Source: Methanolobus sp. UBA32 (GTDB lineage Archaea > Halobacteriota > Methanosarcinia > Methanosarcinales > Methanosarcinaceae). From it: 51,537 nt of DNA. The notes under the pieces were generated by a model. That model saw only the letters and a list, made by a program, of their open reading frames with translations, did not search any database and was not told the DNA's origin. Location of the stretch: assembly GCA_002507205.1 (NCBI GenBank), contig DAZF01000045.1, positions 44,024-95,560 on the forward strand, written 5' to 3'. Below, piece after piece: positions 16,474 to 24,933 of this stretch (its first letter is position 1; each line of letters begins with the position of its first letter). Both the position numbers and the translations under genes were made by a program.

Positions 16474-17688
16474 TCACTCCTTCCTCAAAGCTTCAACAGG
16501 GTCCATGCGTGCAGCTTTCCTTGCAGGATAAACACCTGCCACCAGTCCCACGACCAGAGACACAAAGAACCCCAGGAATATCAGGCTTACAGGGAAAATG
16601 TTTGGCAGATCCAGGAAACTGTTCGCTATTGAGGCCACCCCTATTCCAAGGATAGTACCAAAGATACCACCAATGAGACCTACAATCATTGATTCTATGA
16701 TAAAAAGAGAAAGAACATCCTTTTCACTAAAACCAAGTGATTTCAAAAGGCCTATTTCCCTGGTTCTTTCGGCAACTGTCACCAGCATAATATTCATTAT
16801 TCCAATGGAACCCACAAGCAATGAAATCAGAGCAACTGATGTCAGAAGTGATGTAAGGGCTGCAGAAAGCTGATTGGTCTGCTCCAGTATCTCGATCTGG
16901 TCAAAGACAATGTAGGGTTTTGCATCATCATTATCCAGATCCCTGCCCGGAACGCCCAAACTGCGTGCAAGTCGCTTGTCTATCTCATCAGCTGTTTCCC
17001 TGACCACTTCAAGACTGCGGGCCTTTACGAAAAATCCTCCGTAATCATCCCTGTCAAGTATCTCATTCATAGTTTCTATGGGGATGAAAACACGGATCTC
17101 CGGCTCCACACCTGTTTGTGCAAAAGTAGTATTGGGGTCCTGAATTACGCCTTTGACAATGAAAGACTGTGTGACAACTCCACCATCCTCCCTCCTGAAT
17201 GTAATATCGATGGGATTTTTGACAGATATCTTCTTATCGAACTTCTCATAGGCAACATCGGCACCTATCACTGCAACATACCGGTCCTTGTCTGTGAGGA
17301 ATGTTCCTGAATCCAGATTGAAGTTCGCCACTTCATCGTAGTCCTCTGTGACACCCTGAATATCGACCTGCCTTGAGACAGACATGTAAGTGACCTTTGC
17401 CATCTGCTGGTTTATGGGAGAAACACCCTCTACCCCCGGCGTATTCTTTATAATTTCCAGCTCTTTATCAAAGAATACATCGATGTTCTGGCTGTAAATT
17501 ACAATGAAATTAGAGCCTACAGCTCCGATCTCGTCATTGAAATACTGGTTAAAACTGGCTCCAAGTGATACATTAGCTATCACTGCTGCTACACCTATGA
17601 TAATTCCAAGGGTTGTAAGAGCAGACCTGAGTTTGGAACTGCCGATGCTACCCAGTGAGATCCTTATAGCCTGAGCCAGACTTAACAT
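16474..17688 (-). CDS. MacB/FtsX-type ABC permease 1 (module B)
   Basis: 404 residues. TM1 about 18-40 (RSALTTLGIIIGVAAVIAN), extracytoplasmic domain about 45-250, FtsX region with GSIGIMNIMLVTVAERTRE, and C-terminus YPARKAARMDPVEALRKE. AGGATG, 8 nt upstream of the ATG, is the probable RBS. It follows the exported protein gene by 17 nt and precedes a second permease gene. The pair probably forms the membrane part of one exporter with the ATPase at 18958-19671. Confidence 0.93.
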   Translation of the reverse strand: MLSLAQAIRISLGSIGSSKLRSALTTLGIIIGVAAVIANVSLGASFNQYFNDEIGAVGSNFIVIYSQNIDVFFDKELEIIKNTPGVEGVSPINQQMAKVTYMSVSRQVDIQGVTEDYDEVANFNLDSGTFLTDKDRYVAVIGADVAYEKFDKKISVKNPIDITFRREDGGVVTQSFIVKGVIQDPNTTFAQTGVEPEIRVFIPIETMNEILDRDDYGGFFVKARSLEVVRETADEIDKRLARSLGVPGRDLDNDDAKPYIVFDQIEILEQTNQLSAALTSLLTSVALISLLVGSIGIMNIMLVTVAERTREIGLLKSLGFSEKDVLSLFIIESMIVGLIGGIFGTILGIGVASIANSFLDLPNIFPVSLIFLGFFVSLVVGLVAGVYPARKAARMDPVEALRKE

Positions 17689-17705
17689 ACAAAGTGCATC
17701 CTAAG

Positions 17706-18938
17706 TTACTGTTTTTCCATTCTGCGCTTGTAAAGGATGTAAGCACCTGCACCTACAACAATGAGTAGAAGCACTACTACGTAGATACCCGAACCACTGT
17801 CACTTTCAACTACATGATGCTTCAATTGACGAACTTCGACCTGCTGCGTATGTTCATTGAGGCCATTCCTGAAATCCGCATTGATAATCAGGTCAACCGG
17901 GAAAGTTATATCCTCTGATGCAGCCTTTGCGTTGATCTCGATGGTGAAGAGTTCATCAGGGTCCATTGAACCAATGAAATACTCTGCCGGAGAAAACTCA
18001 ATGCCTTCTGCTTCAAGTTGTACACTCACAGATGAAAGCATGTTAGGATGGATGTTCGCAACATCAAATTCAAGTACCCCTACACCATTTTCAAGTGCAA
18101 GTGGCTTTGATGGAATAACCCTAACAGAGGATGAATCCACTTTTAGTGGAATCCTCCAGTTGTTATTATATGAATGAGAGCTGCCGATTATGGAAAAATC
18201 GAGATAGTATGTCCCGTCAGGAGTATCGTCATCGACCTGCACATTGTATGTCAGGTCCAGTGACTCACCCGGACCGATGACACCATTTCCATAATAAGTA
18301 CCTGTGGTGACTTTTACCCCATCAACGCCACCAAGAGATGCGGATTGTATTCTGGCATTGGTATCATACTGCTCCCCGTCAATGGTGATGGAGTAATCAG
18401 TGGCACTGTTCTGAAGCGTGAATGAGATCGTACCCGTGTCCCCAGGCATGAAAACCTCAGGTTCCTTTACAGGTTCACCTGAGAGCTGTATAGTTCCTTT
18501 ACTGTCAAAACTGTCGGAACCCACCCTGATCTCGAACTCTTTCTTGAACCAGGTACCACTGCTGTCTTCCTGATACCATACTTCAAAAGTACCGGTTCCC
18601 TGTTTTGCAGCCGTGTCCGTAAAGAGACGGAATTCCTCAACTGCAGCATTGTCAGGTGTCAGTATTCCAATGTTAACCTGTGCGTTTGTGCTACTGTCTA
18701 TGGAAAACGGATAATCAGGAACCATTCTTATAGAGAGGTCATCTGCTTTTGCATATCCCAGATTCTCCACTTTCACCCATACACTCACATACTCCCCTAT
18801 CTCTGCCGGAATAGGATCGTACTTAAGAATACTTACCTTAAGGTCCGCACCGTCCGCAGCAGATGCATTCAGCATCATCACAAGTGATAACAATAATACA
18901 CTTGCTATAATGAAAATTGGTCTCTTTTTCCCAAACAT
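17706..18938 (-). CDS. Exported, membrane-anchored S-layer-like protein (module B)
   Basis: 410 residues: signal peptide (about 1-28), three beta-sandwich domains, and a C-terminal helix (about 384-402) followed by YKRRMEKQ. The second domain has PEVFMPGDTGTISFTLQN, and later segments include SYNNNWRIPLKVDSSS, nearly the same as in the module A protein (13148-14383). A GGAGG RBS precedes the ATG. The anchored outside domains may recruit, hold or release the transported or displaced molecule. It is not an enzyme by any visible motif. Confidence 0.85.
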   Translation of the reverse strand: MFGKKRPIFIIASVLLLSLVMMLNASAADGADLKVSILKYDPIPAEIGEYVSVWVKVENLGYAKADDLSIRMVPDYPFSIDSSTNAQVNIGILTPDNAAVEEFRLFTDTAAKQGTGTFEVWYQEDSSGTWFKKEFEIRVGSDSFDSKGTIQLSGEPVKEPEVFMPGDTGTISFTLQNSATDYSITIDGEQYDTNARIQSASLGGVDGVKVTTGTYYGNGVIGPGESLDLTYNVQVDDDTPDGTYYLDFSIIGSSHSYNNNWRIPLKVDSSSVRVIPSKPLALENGVGVLEFDVANIHPNMLSSVSVQLEAEGIEFSPAEYFIGSMDPDELFTIEINAKAASEDITFPVDLIINADFRNGLNEHTQQVEVRQLKHHVVESDSGSGIYVVVLLLIVVGAGAYILYKRRMEKQ

Positions 18939-18957
18939 AACCTATCCTCCGTTCTCC

Positions 18958-19671
18958 TCAGTTGTTATCAATGACCCCGTCCTTCAGATAGACGACCCTG
19001 TCCGCATATTCTGCCAGATCCGGGTCGTGTGTGATCATAACTATCGTCCTTCCTTTTTTATGAAGGTCCGAAAATATCTCCATGACCTCCTCGCCAGTCT
19101 TTGAATCCAGATTACCCGTGGGCTCATCTGCAAGAATGAGAGAAGGATCGTTAATCAATGCCCTTGCTATTGCAACCCTCTGCTGTTGTCCCCCGGACAT
19201 TTCAGACGGTTTGTAGTTCATACGGTCCAGAAGACCAACCATTTCCACAAGTTCCTTTGCCTTTTTCCGGGCATCTATACCCTCTTTCTTATTGGCATAA
19301 GTAGGAAGTTCAACATTCTGGAGAGTTGTAAGTCGTGGGACAAGATTGAAGTTCTGAAAAACAAAACCTATCTCAAGACCACGCAGTTTTGCAAGTTCCG
19401 GGTCTGAGAGTGTGTTCACATCCCTACCCATCAAAATAACCTGACCACAGTTTGGCCTGTCCAGACAACCTATCATATTCATCAATGTGCTTTTGCCGGA
19501 GCCTGAGGGACCCATTATAGCAACGAATTCACCCTGACCAATGCTAAGGTCTATACTTTTGAGTATGGGAACATCCATATCCCCCACATGATAACTCTTA
19601 CACAGATTGACAAGTTCAATTACAGGAACCCCATCCATCATTTTTAGACTATTGCTATTATCCTCAGTCAT
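18958..19671 (-). CDS. MacB/LolD-type ABC ATPase (module B)
   Basis: 237 residues if started at ATG 19671 (MTEDNSNSL), which has AGGGGGT about 5-8 nt upstream; a GTG at 19701 is open but lacks an RBS. Walker [10 protein letters not shown], signature MSGGQQQR, Walker [14 protein letters not shown] and H-loop MITHDPDL are present. Near-identical to the module A ATPase over the C-terminal 60 residues. It heads the module B operon: ATPase, exported protein, permease, permease. Confidence 0.95.
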   Translation of the reverse strand: MTEDNSNSLKMMDGVPVIELVNLCKSYHVGDMDVPILKSIDLSIGQGEFVAIMGPSGSGKSTLMNMIGCLDRPNCGQVILMGRDVNTLSDPELAKLRGLEIGFVFQNFNLVPRLTTLQNVELPTYANKKEGIDARKKAKELVEMVGLLDRMNYKPSEMSGGQQQRVAIARALINDPSLILADEPTGNLDSKTGEEVMEIFSDLHKKGRTIVMITHDPDLAEYADRVVYLKDGVIDNN

Positions 19672-19760
19672 AGTATGACCCCCTGAAACGCACGCAAGCA
19701 CTAATGGATGCCTTTATAGAAACATCGGATTTAAGGCTGTAAAGTTAATCTGGTCTGAAC

Positions 19761-19810
19761 TTATAAAAATGTTCTTTGTTTGACGATTATTTCAACTGGT
19801 TCAAAGTTGA
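19761..19810 (-). promoter_or_regulatory. Module B promoter with upstream inverted repeat
   Basis: On the minus strand TTTTTATAAG (about 19761-19770) is a good TATA box for the module B ATPase, about 90 nt before its ATG. Upstream is the 19-bp repeat TCAACTGGTTCAAAGTTGA (19792-19810), whose 6-bp arms TCAACT/AGTTGA are perfect. The half TCAACTGGTT resembles TCGACTGGTT at the module A promoter. It is a candidate activator site shared by both modules, and it also lies 80 bp from the divergent Yip1 promoter. Confidence 0.4.
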
Positions 19811-19880
19811 TGAATTCAAAACTGAATTATTTAGTATCATAACAAACTATAAATATCCATAAATCCATGAATTGCTCGAC

Positions 19881-19888
19881 TATATATC
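19881..19888 (+). promoter_or_regulatory. TATA box of the Yip1/module C operon
   Basis: TATATATC is flanked by TCGAC and GAC. Transcription would start about 25 nt downstream, near 19908. This places the TSS after the first ATG of the open frame at 19872 and supports a Yip1 start at 19941 or 19950. Confidence 0.5.
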
Positions 19889-19949
19889 GACAGATTTGAA
19901 TATTTACACATTAGCTTGCAGATTAACAACTAAATTGGATGTGGAAAGG

Positions 19950-20573
19950 ATGTTGGAAGTATTAACAGACCCTAACGGCTTCTTCAATAGAAAGATAAAT
20001 CAGGATATCGAGTGGAAGACCCCACTTATCATAATGGCCCTGATGGCAATAATAGGAGCCGTAAGTGCTTATATTGTAATGATGAAAGTAATGGGAGCAC
20101 TGCCTGCGGAAGCAGCTGCTTTTGCAGGTATTGGAGCAGTATTCGGAATAATTGGTGCGGTAATAGGAGTCTTTTTTGCGTGGATACTATACAGCGCAGT
20201 GTTCTATATCGTATCACTTGTGTTCCATGGTGAAGGAGATTTCAAGAGGGTAATGGAATTTGTATCATATGGATTCATACCAAATATAGCAGGCTCCATC
20301 GTAAATCTCTATTTCACGAACAAAGTATTTTCAAACATTGATTTTAGTATGACGGAGCCGCAATTGCTGCAGGAAGCAATATTATCAGACCCCTCAATGA
20401 GAATTGCCGGGATAATAGGAATCATCTTTTTGTTATGGAGTGCAAATATCTGGATGTTCGGGCTCATGTACTCCAGAAATCTAAGTTTTAAGAATGCAGC
20501 AATGACCGTAGGAATTCCGGTATTGATATATATACTGTACACATTGCTCAACTTAAACATTTTTGGTGTATGA
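19950..20573 (+). CDS. Yip1 family membrane protein (module C)
   Basis: About 207 residues from the ATG at 19950 (MLEVLTDPNGFFNRK). The reading frame is open from 19872, but the TATA box at 19881-19888 excludes that start; a GTG at 19941 is also possible. After a short N-terminal part there are five or so hydrophobic helices (including ITPIL-type segments near 30-55, 70-110, 140-165 and 175-205), a Yip1-domain pattern. Eukaryotic Yip1 acts in vesicle trafficking; archaeal copies are uncharacterised. It overlaps the exported protein gene by 4 nt (ATGA), which points to coupled translation and a role with the transporter. Confidence 0.82.
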   Translation: MLEVLTDPNGFFNRKINQDIEWKTPLIIMALMAIIGAVSAYIVMMKVMGALPAEAAAFAGIGAVFGIIGAVIGVFFAWILYSAVFYIVSLVFHGEGDFKRVMEFVSYGFIPNIAGSIVNLYFTNKVFSNIDFSMTEPQLLQEAILSDPSMRIAGIIGIIFLLWSANIWMFGLMYSRNLSFKNAAMTVGIPVLIYILYTLLNLNIFGV

Positions 20574-21847
20574 AAGTGAACAGTATGATAAAAATAATCA
20601 CTGTGGCCATGATACTTCTGTCCACATTCTCTTTTTGCGGGTCTGCAACCACGGATATAAGGCCCACACTTACTCTTGAATATGACATTGAACCGGAAGT
20701 ATTCATGCCGGGAGACATGGGGACCGTCATAGTCACCCTTGAGAACATGGCAACAGGTGAGATATACGTTGAAGAGGATGATGAGACACTGGATATGAAT
20801 GCCTACATTGCCAGTGCAAGCCTTGATGGAAACGGCAATCTGGAGATACTGGACAAGAGTTACACGGATATCGGGCTTCTTGGTCCCGGAGATACCCTGA
20901 AACTCACATTCAATATAAAAGTCAAGGAAACAGCTAAAACAGGAGTGCATTTCGTCGACCTTATAATCGTAGGCGGCAGCAATATGTATGACCTCAATTA
21001 CCGCATACCTGTAAAAGTGGATGACAGGAATGTAAAGGTCATATTGTCCAATTTACCTTCAACCCTGATGAACGAGGTTTCCACTGTGAGCGTTGATGTG
21101 GTAAACAGAAGACCAAACGATGTAACAAGTGTCATTGTTACCCCTTATGCTGAAGGTATGACTTTCAGCCCCTCAGATTACTTTGTGGGCAGCATCCCGG
21201 AAGGGAACAAGTCAACAGCTACATTCACCCTTAACACCATGTCCAGTGAGGAAGGGTACAGTAACATTTCATTCTCAGCTACCTATTTCAACGGCGATAA
21301 TCTGCATAACTCCGATACGGCAACAAAGGATGTCAGGATAATTAAACAATCACCCCTTGTGTTCACTGGAATAGAGATAGAGAAAGCGGGTAACAAATAC
21401 ACGATCTCGGGTGACCTGAACAACTTTGGCATCACGGATGCAAAGAATGTGATGGTGTCAATCGATGACGTTGAAGGTGTGGAACCTGTACAACCCTATG
21501 CAAATTATTTCATCGGGACCCTGGAAGCAGATGACTTCAGCAGTTTTGACCTCAGTGCAAGAGTAACATCCGAAAACATTTCTGCGATACCGGTGCTCAT
21601 TGAATTCAGGGACCCCGATAATGCATACACTGCTATTTCACAGGAAATATCCCTTGAATCAGGAAACACCTATTCAAATGGTGAGGACGAAGGAAGTTCA
21701 CTGGGCCTCTGGCTGATTGCCGGACTGATAGCCATTGGCATCGTAGTTGTAATAGGATATTCATGGAAAAAACGCAGGGATGAAGAAAAGGAAGCAGAAG
21801 AGGAAGACGGGACAGAAATTCCTGCTGAGGATTCTCTCCTTGATTGA
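20570..21847 (+). CDS. Exported, membrane-anchored S-layer-like protein (module C)
   Basis: 425 residues: signal peptide (about 1-24), then PEVFMPGDMGTVIVTLEN near residue 43. Compared with its paralogues at 13148 and 17706, the first N-terminal domain (the DPxPAxIGEYV domain) is missing and an extra beta-sandwich is added near the C-terminus (about 260-365). A helix (about 382-400) and an unusually acidic 26-residue tail (KKRRDEEKEAEEEDG) follow. This tail probably lies in the cytoplasm. The gene overlaps Yip1 by 4 nt and is followed by the ATPase, so it most likely works with module C. Confidence 0.84.
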   Translation: MKVNSMIKIITVAMILLSTFSFCGSATTDIRPTLTLEYDIEPEVFMPGDMGTVIVTLENMATGEIYVEEDDETLDMNAYIASASLDGNGNLEILDKSYTDIGLLGPGDTLKLTFNIKVKETAKTGVHFVDLIIVGGSNMYDLNYRIPVKVDDRNVKVILSNLPSTLMNEVSTVSVDVVNRRPNDVTSVIVTPYAEGMTFSPSDYFVGSIPEGNKSTATFTLNTMSSEEGYSNISFSATYFNGDNLHNSDTATKDVRIIKQSPLVFTGIEIEKAGNKYTISGDLNNFGITDAKNVMVSIDDVEGVEPVQPYANYFIGTLEADDFSSFDLSARVTSENISAIPVLIEFRDPDNAYTAISQEISLESGNTYSNGEDEGSSLGLWLIAGLIAIGIVVVIGYSWKKRRDEEKEAEEEDGTEIPAEDSLLD

Positions 21848-21858
21848 ACGGTGCTTAC

Positions 21859-22545
21859 ATGCAACATCCTCAACATCCAATAGTACAGCTGCAAGATGTA
21901 ACCCGCATATATACACTTGGAAAGAACAAAATATATGCCCTTAACGGAGTCAGCTTTTCAATAGATAAAGGTGACTTTGTTACAATTATGGGATCATCAG
22001 GTTCCGGAAAGAGTACTCTTTTGAATATGATAGGCTGCCTTGACCTGCCCACATCCGGGAAGGTAAAGGTCAATAATGTGGACCTCTCTGAACTTGATGA
22101 TGATGGCCTTACAGCCATCCGTAGAAATAATATAGGTTTTATTTTTCAGCAATTCAATCTTATACCGACCCTTACAGCCTTAGAGAATGTTGAGATTCCC
22201 ATGATATTCAATGGGGCATCTCCAGAGAAAAGAAGGAAAAAAGCCCTTGAAGCATTAAAAAAGGCGGATCTGCCGCTGGAATTTGCAGACCATAAACCCA
22301 ATGAAATGTCAGGAGGACAACAGCAGAGGGTCGCAATTGCAAGGGCACTGGCGAACGATCCGCCAATTCTTCTGGCAGATGAGCCCACAGGCAACCTGGA
22401 TACCAGGACCGGACACAACATTATGGAGCTGCTAAAGGAACTCAATGCTGCAGGGACAACTATCATTGTAGTTACACATGACCCTAAGCTGGAAGAGTAT
22501 TCCCACACAACCATAAACATACAGGATGGGGAGGTTCTGGAATGA
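21859..22545 (+). CDS. MacB/LolD-type ABC ATPase (module C)
   Basis: 228 residues. Walker A GSSGSGKST, Q loop IFQQFNLIPTLTA, signature MSGGQQQR, Walker [14 protein letters not shown] and H loop VVTHDPKL. The start is placed at the ATG at 21859, with GGTG 5-6 nt upstream; a TTG at 21844 overlaps the upstream gene but lacks spacing. The 3' end overlaps the permease gene (ATGA). It is more distant from the module A and B ATPases than these are from each other. Confidence 0.94.
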   Translation: MQHPQHPIVQLQDVTRIYTLGKNKIYALNGVSFSIDKGDFVTIMGSSGSGKSTLLNMIGCLDLPTSGKVKVNNVDLSELDDDGLTAIRRNNIGFIFQQFNLIPTLTALENVEIPMIFNGASPEKRRKKALEALKKADLPLEFADHKPNEMSGGQQQRVAIARALANDPPILLADEPTGNLDTRTGHNIMELLKELNAAGTTIIVVTHDPKLEEYSHTTINIQDGEVLE

Positions 22546-23723
22546 AAGTAAAACTTCCTGATATTCTCAAAAATAACATGTATGCCGAACTTGCAAAAAG
22601 GAATCTCAAACGGCAGTCCGTACGCACCATCCTTGCTGCTATCGGCATCATCATAGGAGTGATTGCAATATCTTCAATGGGAATCCTGGGTAACAGCCTG
22701 AAACTTTCAGTCACGGATTCCTTTGCAGACATAGGAGACAAACTTATAGTTTCCCCTGCACCCGGTGAGGATTATATCACTGACAAACAGATAGACCAGA
22801 TGCAAAAGGTAGGGAATATCGAAAGTATAATACCTGTGGCATCCAGCGGAGAGCTGATAGAGTATAGGAACGGCGGAACTACCGTCCAGTCATACGTTGC
22901 GGTCTATAATATTGAAAAAGAAAATCTTGAGAAACTTGTTGAGCTGGAAGAGGGACGTTATTTCAAGTCGGGTTCAACGGACTGTGTTGTTGGTTCAAGT
23001 GTAGCAAGTAATCTGGAACTCACTCCCGGACAGAAGATAGAGATAGATGATTCCAAGTTAAGAGTTGTCGGAATACTCAAGGAAAGAGGACTTGGGTTTG
23101 ATATCAACACAGACAGTGGTGTTTTTACTTCATCGGAAATGTACGATAAATTATACCCTGATGCTGATGAAGGTTATGACCAGGTCATTGTCATTGTAAA
23201 AGATATAGACGAACTCGATGCTGTGTCAGATGAAATTGAAGAACGTATCAACAAGAAGGATGAACTTGTAACGGTCTTTGCCACTAATTTAATAACAGAA
23301 AGCCTTGATGATGTATTCAGGTCCATTTCGCTATTCCTCATGGGCATAGGTTCGATATCACTGCTGGTAGCAGGTGTAAGCATACTCAACGTGATGCTCA
23401 TGTCCACCATGGAACGTACAAAAGAGATCGGCATAATGAAAGCTGTAGGTGCTTCAAGGAAAGATATACTGAAGATGTTCCTGTTGGAGGCTTTGTTCCT
23501 TGGAGTGATTGCCAGCACCGCCGGAGCAATACTAACCCTCGGTGGCAGTTATCTTGTAATGGCCCTGGTGGTCAAGAATACCTCATACCTGTTCACATTT
23601 TCCAGCATGTTCTACGTAATGGAGGGATTCTTCTTTGGCATTGCAACAAGCCTTGTAGGTGGTATGTACCCTGCATTAAAGGCTTCAAGAATGAAGCCGC
23701 TGGACGCATTGAGATACGAATGA
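22542..23723 (+). CDS. MacB/FtsX-type ABC permease (module C)
   Basis: 393 residues: TM1 about 30-50 (RTILAAIGIIIGVIAI), outside domain to about 255, three C-terminal TMs including SILNVMLMSTMERTKEIGIMKAVG, and C-terminus YPALKASRMKPLDALRYE. ATGA overlap with the ATPase suggests one complex. It differs from module A/B permeases by a shorter outside domain. The substrate is unknown. Confidence 0.92.
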   Translation: MKVKLPDILKNNMYAELAKRNLKRQSVRTILAAIGIIIGVIAISSMGILGNSLKLSVTDSFADIGDKLIVSPAPGEDYITDKQIDQMQKVGNIESIIPVASSGELIEYRNGGTTVQSYVAVYNIEKENLEKLVELEEGRYFKSGSTDCVVGSSVASNLELTPGQKIEIDDSKLRVVGILKERGLGFDINTDSGVFTSSEMYDKLYPDADEGYDQVIVIVKDIDELDAVSDEIEERINKKDELVTVFATNLITESLDDVFRSISLFLMGIGSISLLVAGVSILNVMLMSTMERTKEIGIMKAVGASRKDILKMFLLEALFLGVIASTAGAILTLGGSYLVMALVVKNTSYLFTFSSMFYVMEGFFFGIATSLVGGMYPALKASRMKPLDALRYE

Positions 23724-23805
23724 TGCACACTGGAATATAAATTAAATTCACAGATTGCTATAAATAATATCAGAAAGAACTTTATTTAGATACAGGAGCC
23801 ACGAT

Positions 23806-24921
23806 ATGAGATATGCATTTTTGTCCCTGACAGCTGTTCTGCTGATACTTTCCCTTACAATCCCTTCTTTTGCAATTGATTGTGCATCAGAAAGCTATGA
23901 TGTCAGCATCATCGAGACCTACTCGGACCTCGATACATGTGACATTACATTACACAGTACAGAATATATAAGCGGACTGAAGCTTGATGTTCACATGGAA
24001 CATGAAGGCAGCATACTGGACAGGAAAACTTTCACCATAGATAACATCGCACCCGGCTCAGACATAACTAAAGCTTTCAAGTGGAACACCGATGATAAGG
24101 GAGACGGTAAATACACTATCAAAAGCGTAATTTCCAAAGACGGATGCACCATTTATGAGAATGCATATACTTTTGTCAACGGAAGGCAGACAATACCAAG
24201 GATCACGGTTGATGACCTTGTCTCAAATTCCCAGGGTTTCAGCGTAATGATAACACCACAGGAGGCTGTGCTCGTTGATGTGGAATATATGCTCATGGAC
24301 GGTTCGGATGTAATTTATTCTGGTACAGAAAAGAAGATCTCCATACACACCCAGCCAATGGAAGTGAGCAAGGACTGGAATGTACTGCTTGAGAACAATA
24401 TGGAGTACAGCGGCAGGGTTAAGGTCAAATTATACTCACCTTCAGTAAACTACATTGCCCTCACAGAGGATTTTACTGCACAGGATGATGTTTTTATCAG
24501 TGACACCTATGAAGATGATATAGGAGCAAGTGCCACAATTGACGGCATATCACAGGTACCTTTTACAGGGTCTGTGAGATTTACAGTCTCTAAACAGGAT
24601 GATAATGGAGAAACTGTTATTGAATCTGTGACAAAGAAGTCACCCGTACTTCTCAATGGCGATGACGAGACTGTAGAAACAATATGGGAAGAGCGCCTCA
24701 CCACAGGAGTATATTCACTTGTCATTGAAGTTATCGGCAATGACGGAGACATACTTGATGTTGAGGAAAGTATCATCGAATCTGATTATGAGCCTGCAGC
24801 AGATCAGGGCAATACAACAACTGCCGACGATACAGAGCAATCCCCTGGATTCCTGTTCCCGATCACACTGGCAATTATTTTAATTGCTGCTTTTATGTTA
24901 TCCCAAAAAAGAGAACACTGA
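23806..24921 (+). CDS. Secreted protein with PGF-CTERM-like sorting tail
   Basis: 371 residues: signal peptide (1-23, ending FAIDCAS), several beta-rich segments, then a Thr/Asp-rich linker (about 335-350) and a C-terminus SPGFLFPITLAIILIAAFML followed by basic residues. The last part matches the archaeal PGF-CTERM pattern (PGF, hydrophobic helix, short basic tail), which is cut by archaeosortase and attached to lipid. No known domain is recognised in the body. An AGGAG RBS precedes the ATG. It lies between two permease genes, so it may be the outside partner of the 24934 permease. Confidence 0.72.
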   Translation: MRYAFLSLTAVLLILSLTIPSFAIDCASESYDVSIIETYSDLDTCDITLHSTEYISGLKLDVHMEHEGSILDRKTFTIDNIAPGSDITKAFKWNTDDKGDGKYTIKSVISKDGCTIYENAYTFVNGRQTIPRITVDDLVSNSQGFSVMITPQEAVLVDVEYMLMDGSDVIYSGTEKKISIHTQPMEVSKDWNVLLENNMEYSGRVKVKLYSPSVNYIALTEDFTAQDDVFISDTYEDDIGASATIDGISQVPFTGSVRFTVSKQDDNGETVIESVTKKSPVLLNGDDETVETIWEERLTTGVYSLVIEVIGNDGDILDVEESIIESDYEPAADQGNTTTADDTEQSPGFLFPITLAIILIAAFMLSQKREH

Positions 24922-24933
24922 AAGGTGCGGCTG

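Noticed and set aside
20309..20950. 213-codon minus-strand open frame across the Yip1 and exported-protein genes
   Set aside because: Antisense to two well-supported overlapping genes and without an RBS.
11923..23723. Classical MacAB-TolC drug efflux system
   Set aside because: No MacA-like adaptor or outer-membrane channel is present, and archaea have no outer membrane; only the ATPase/permease class is shared.
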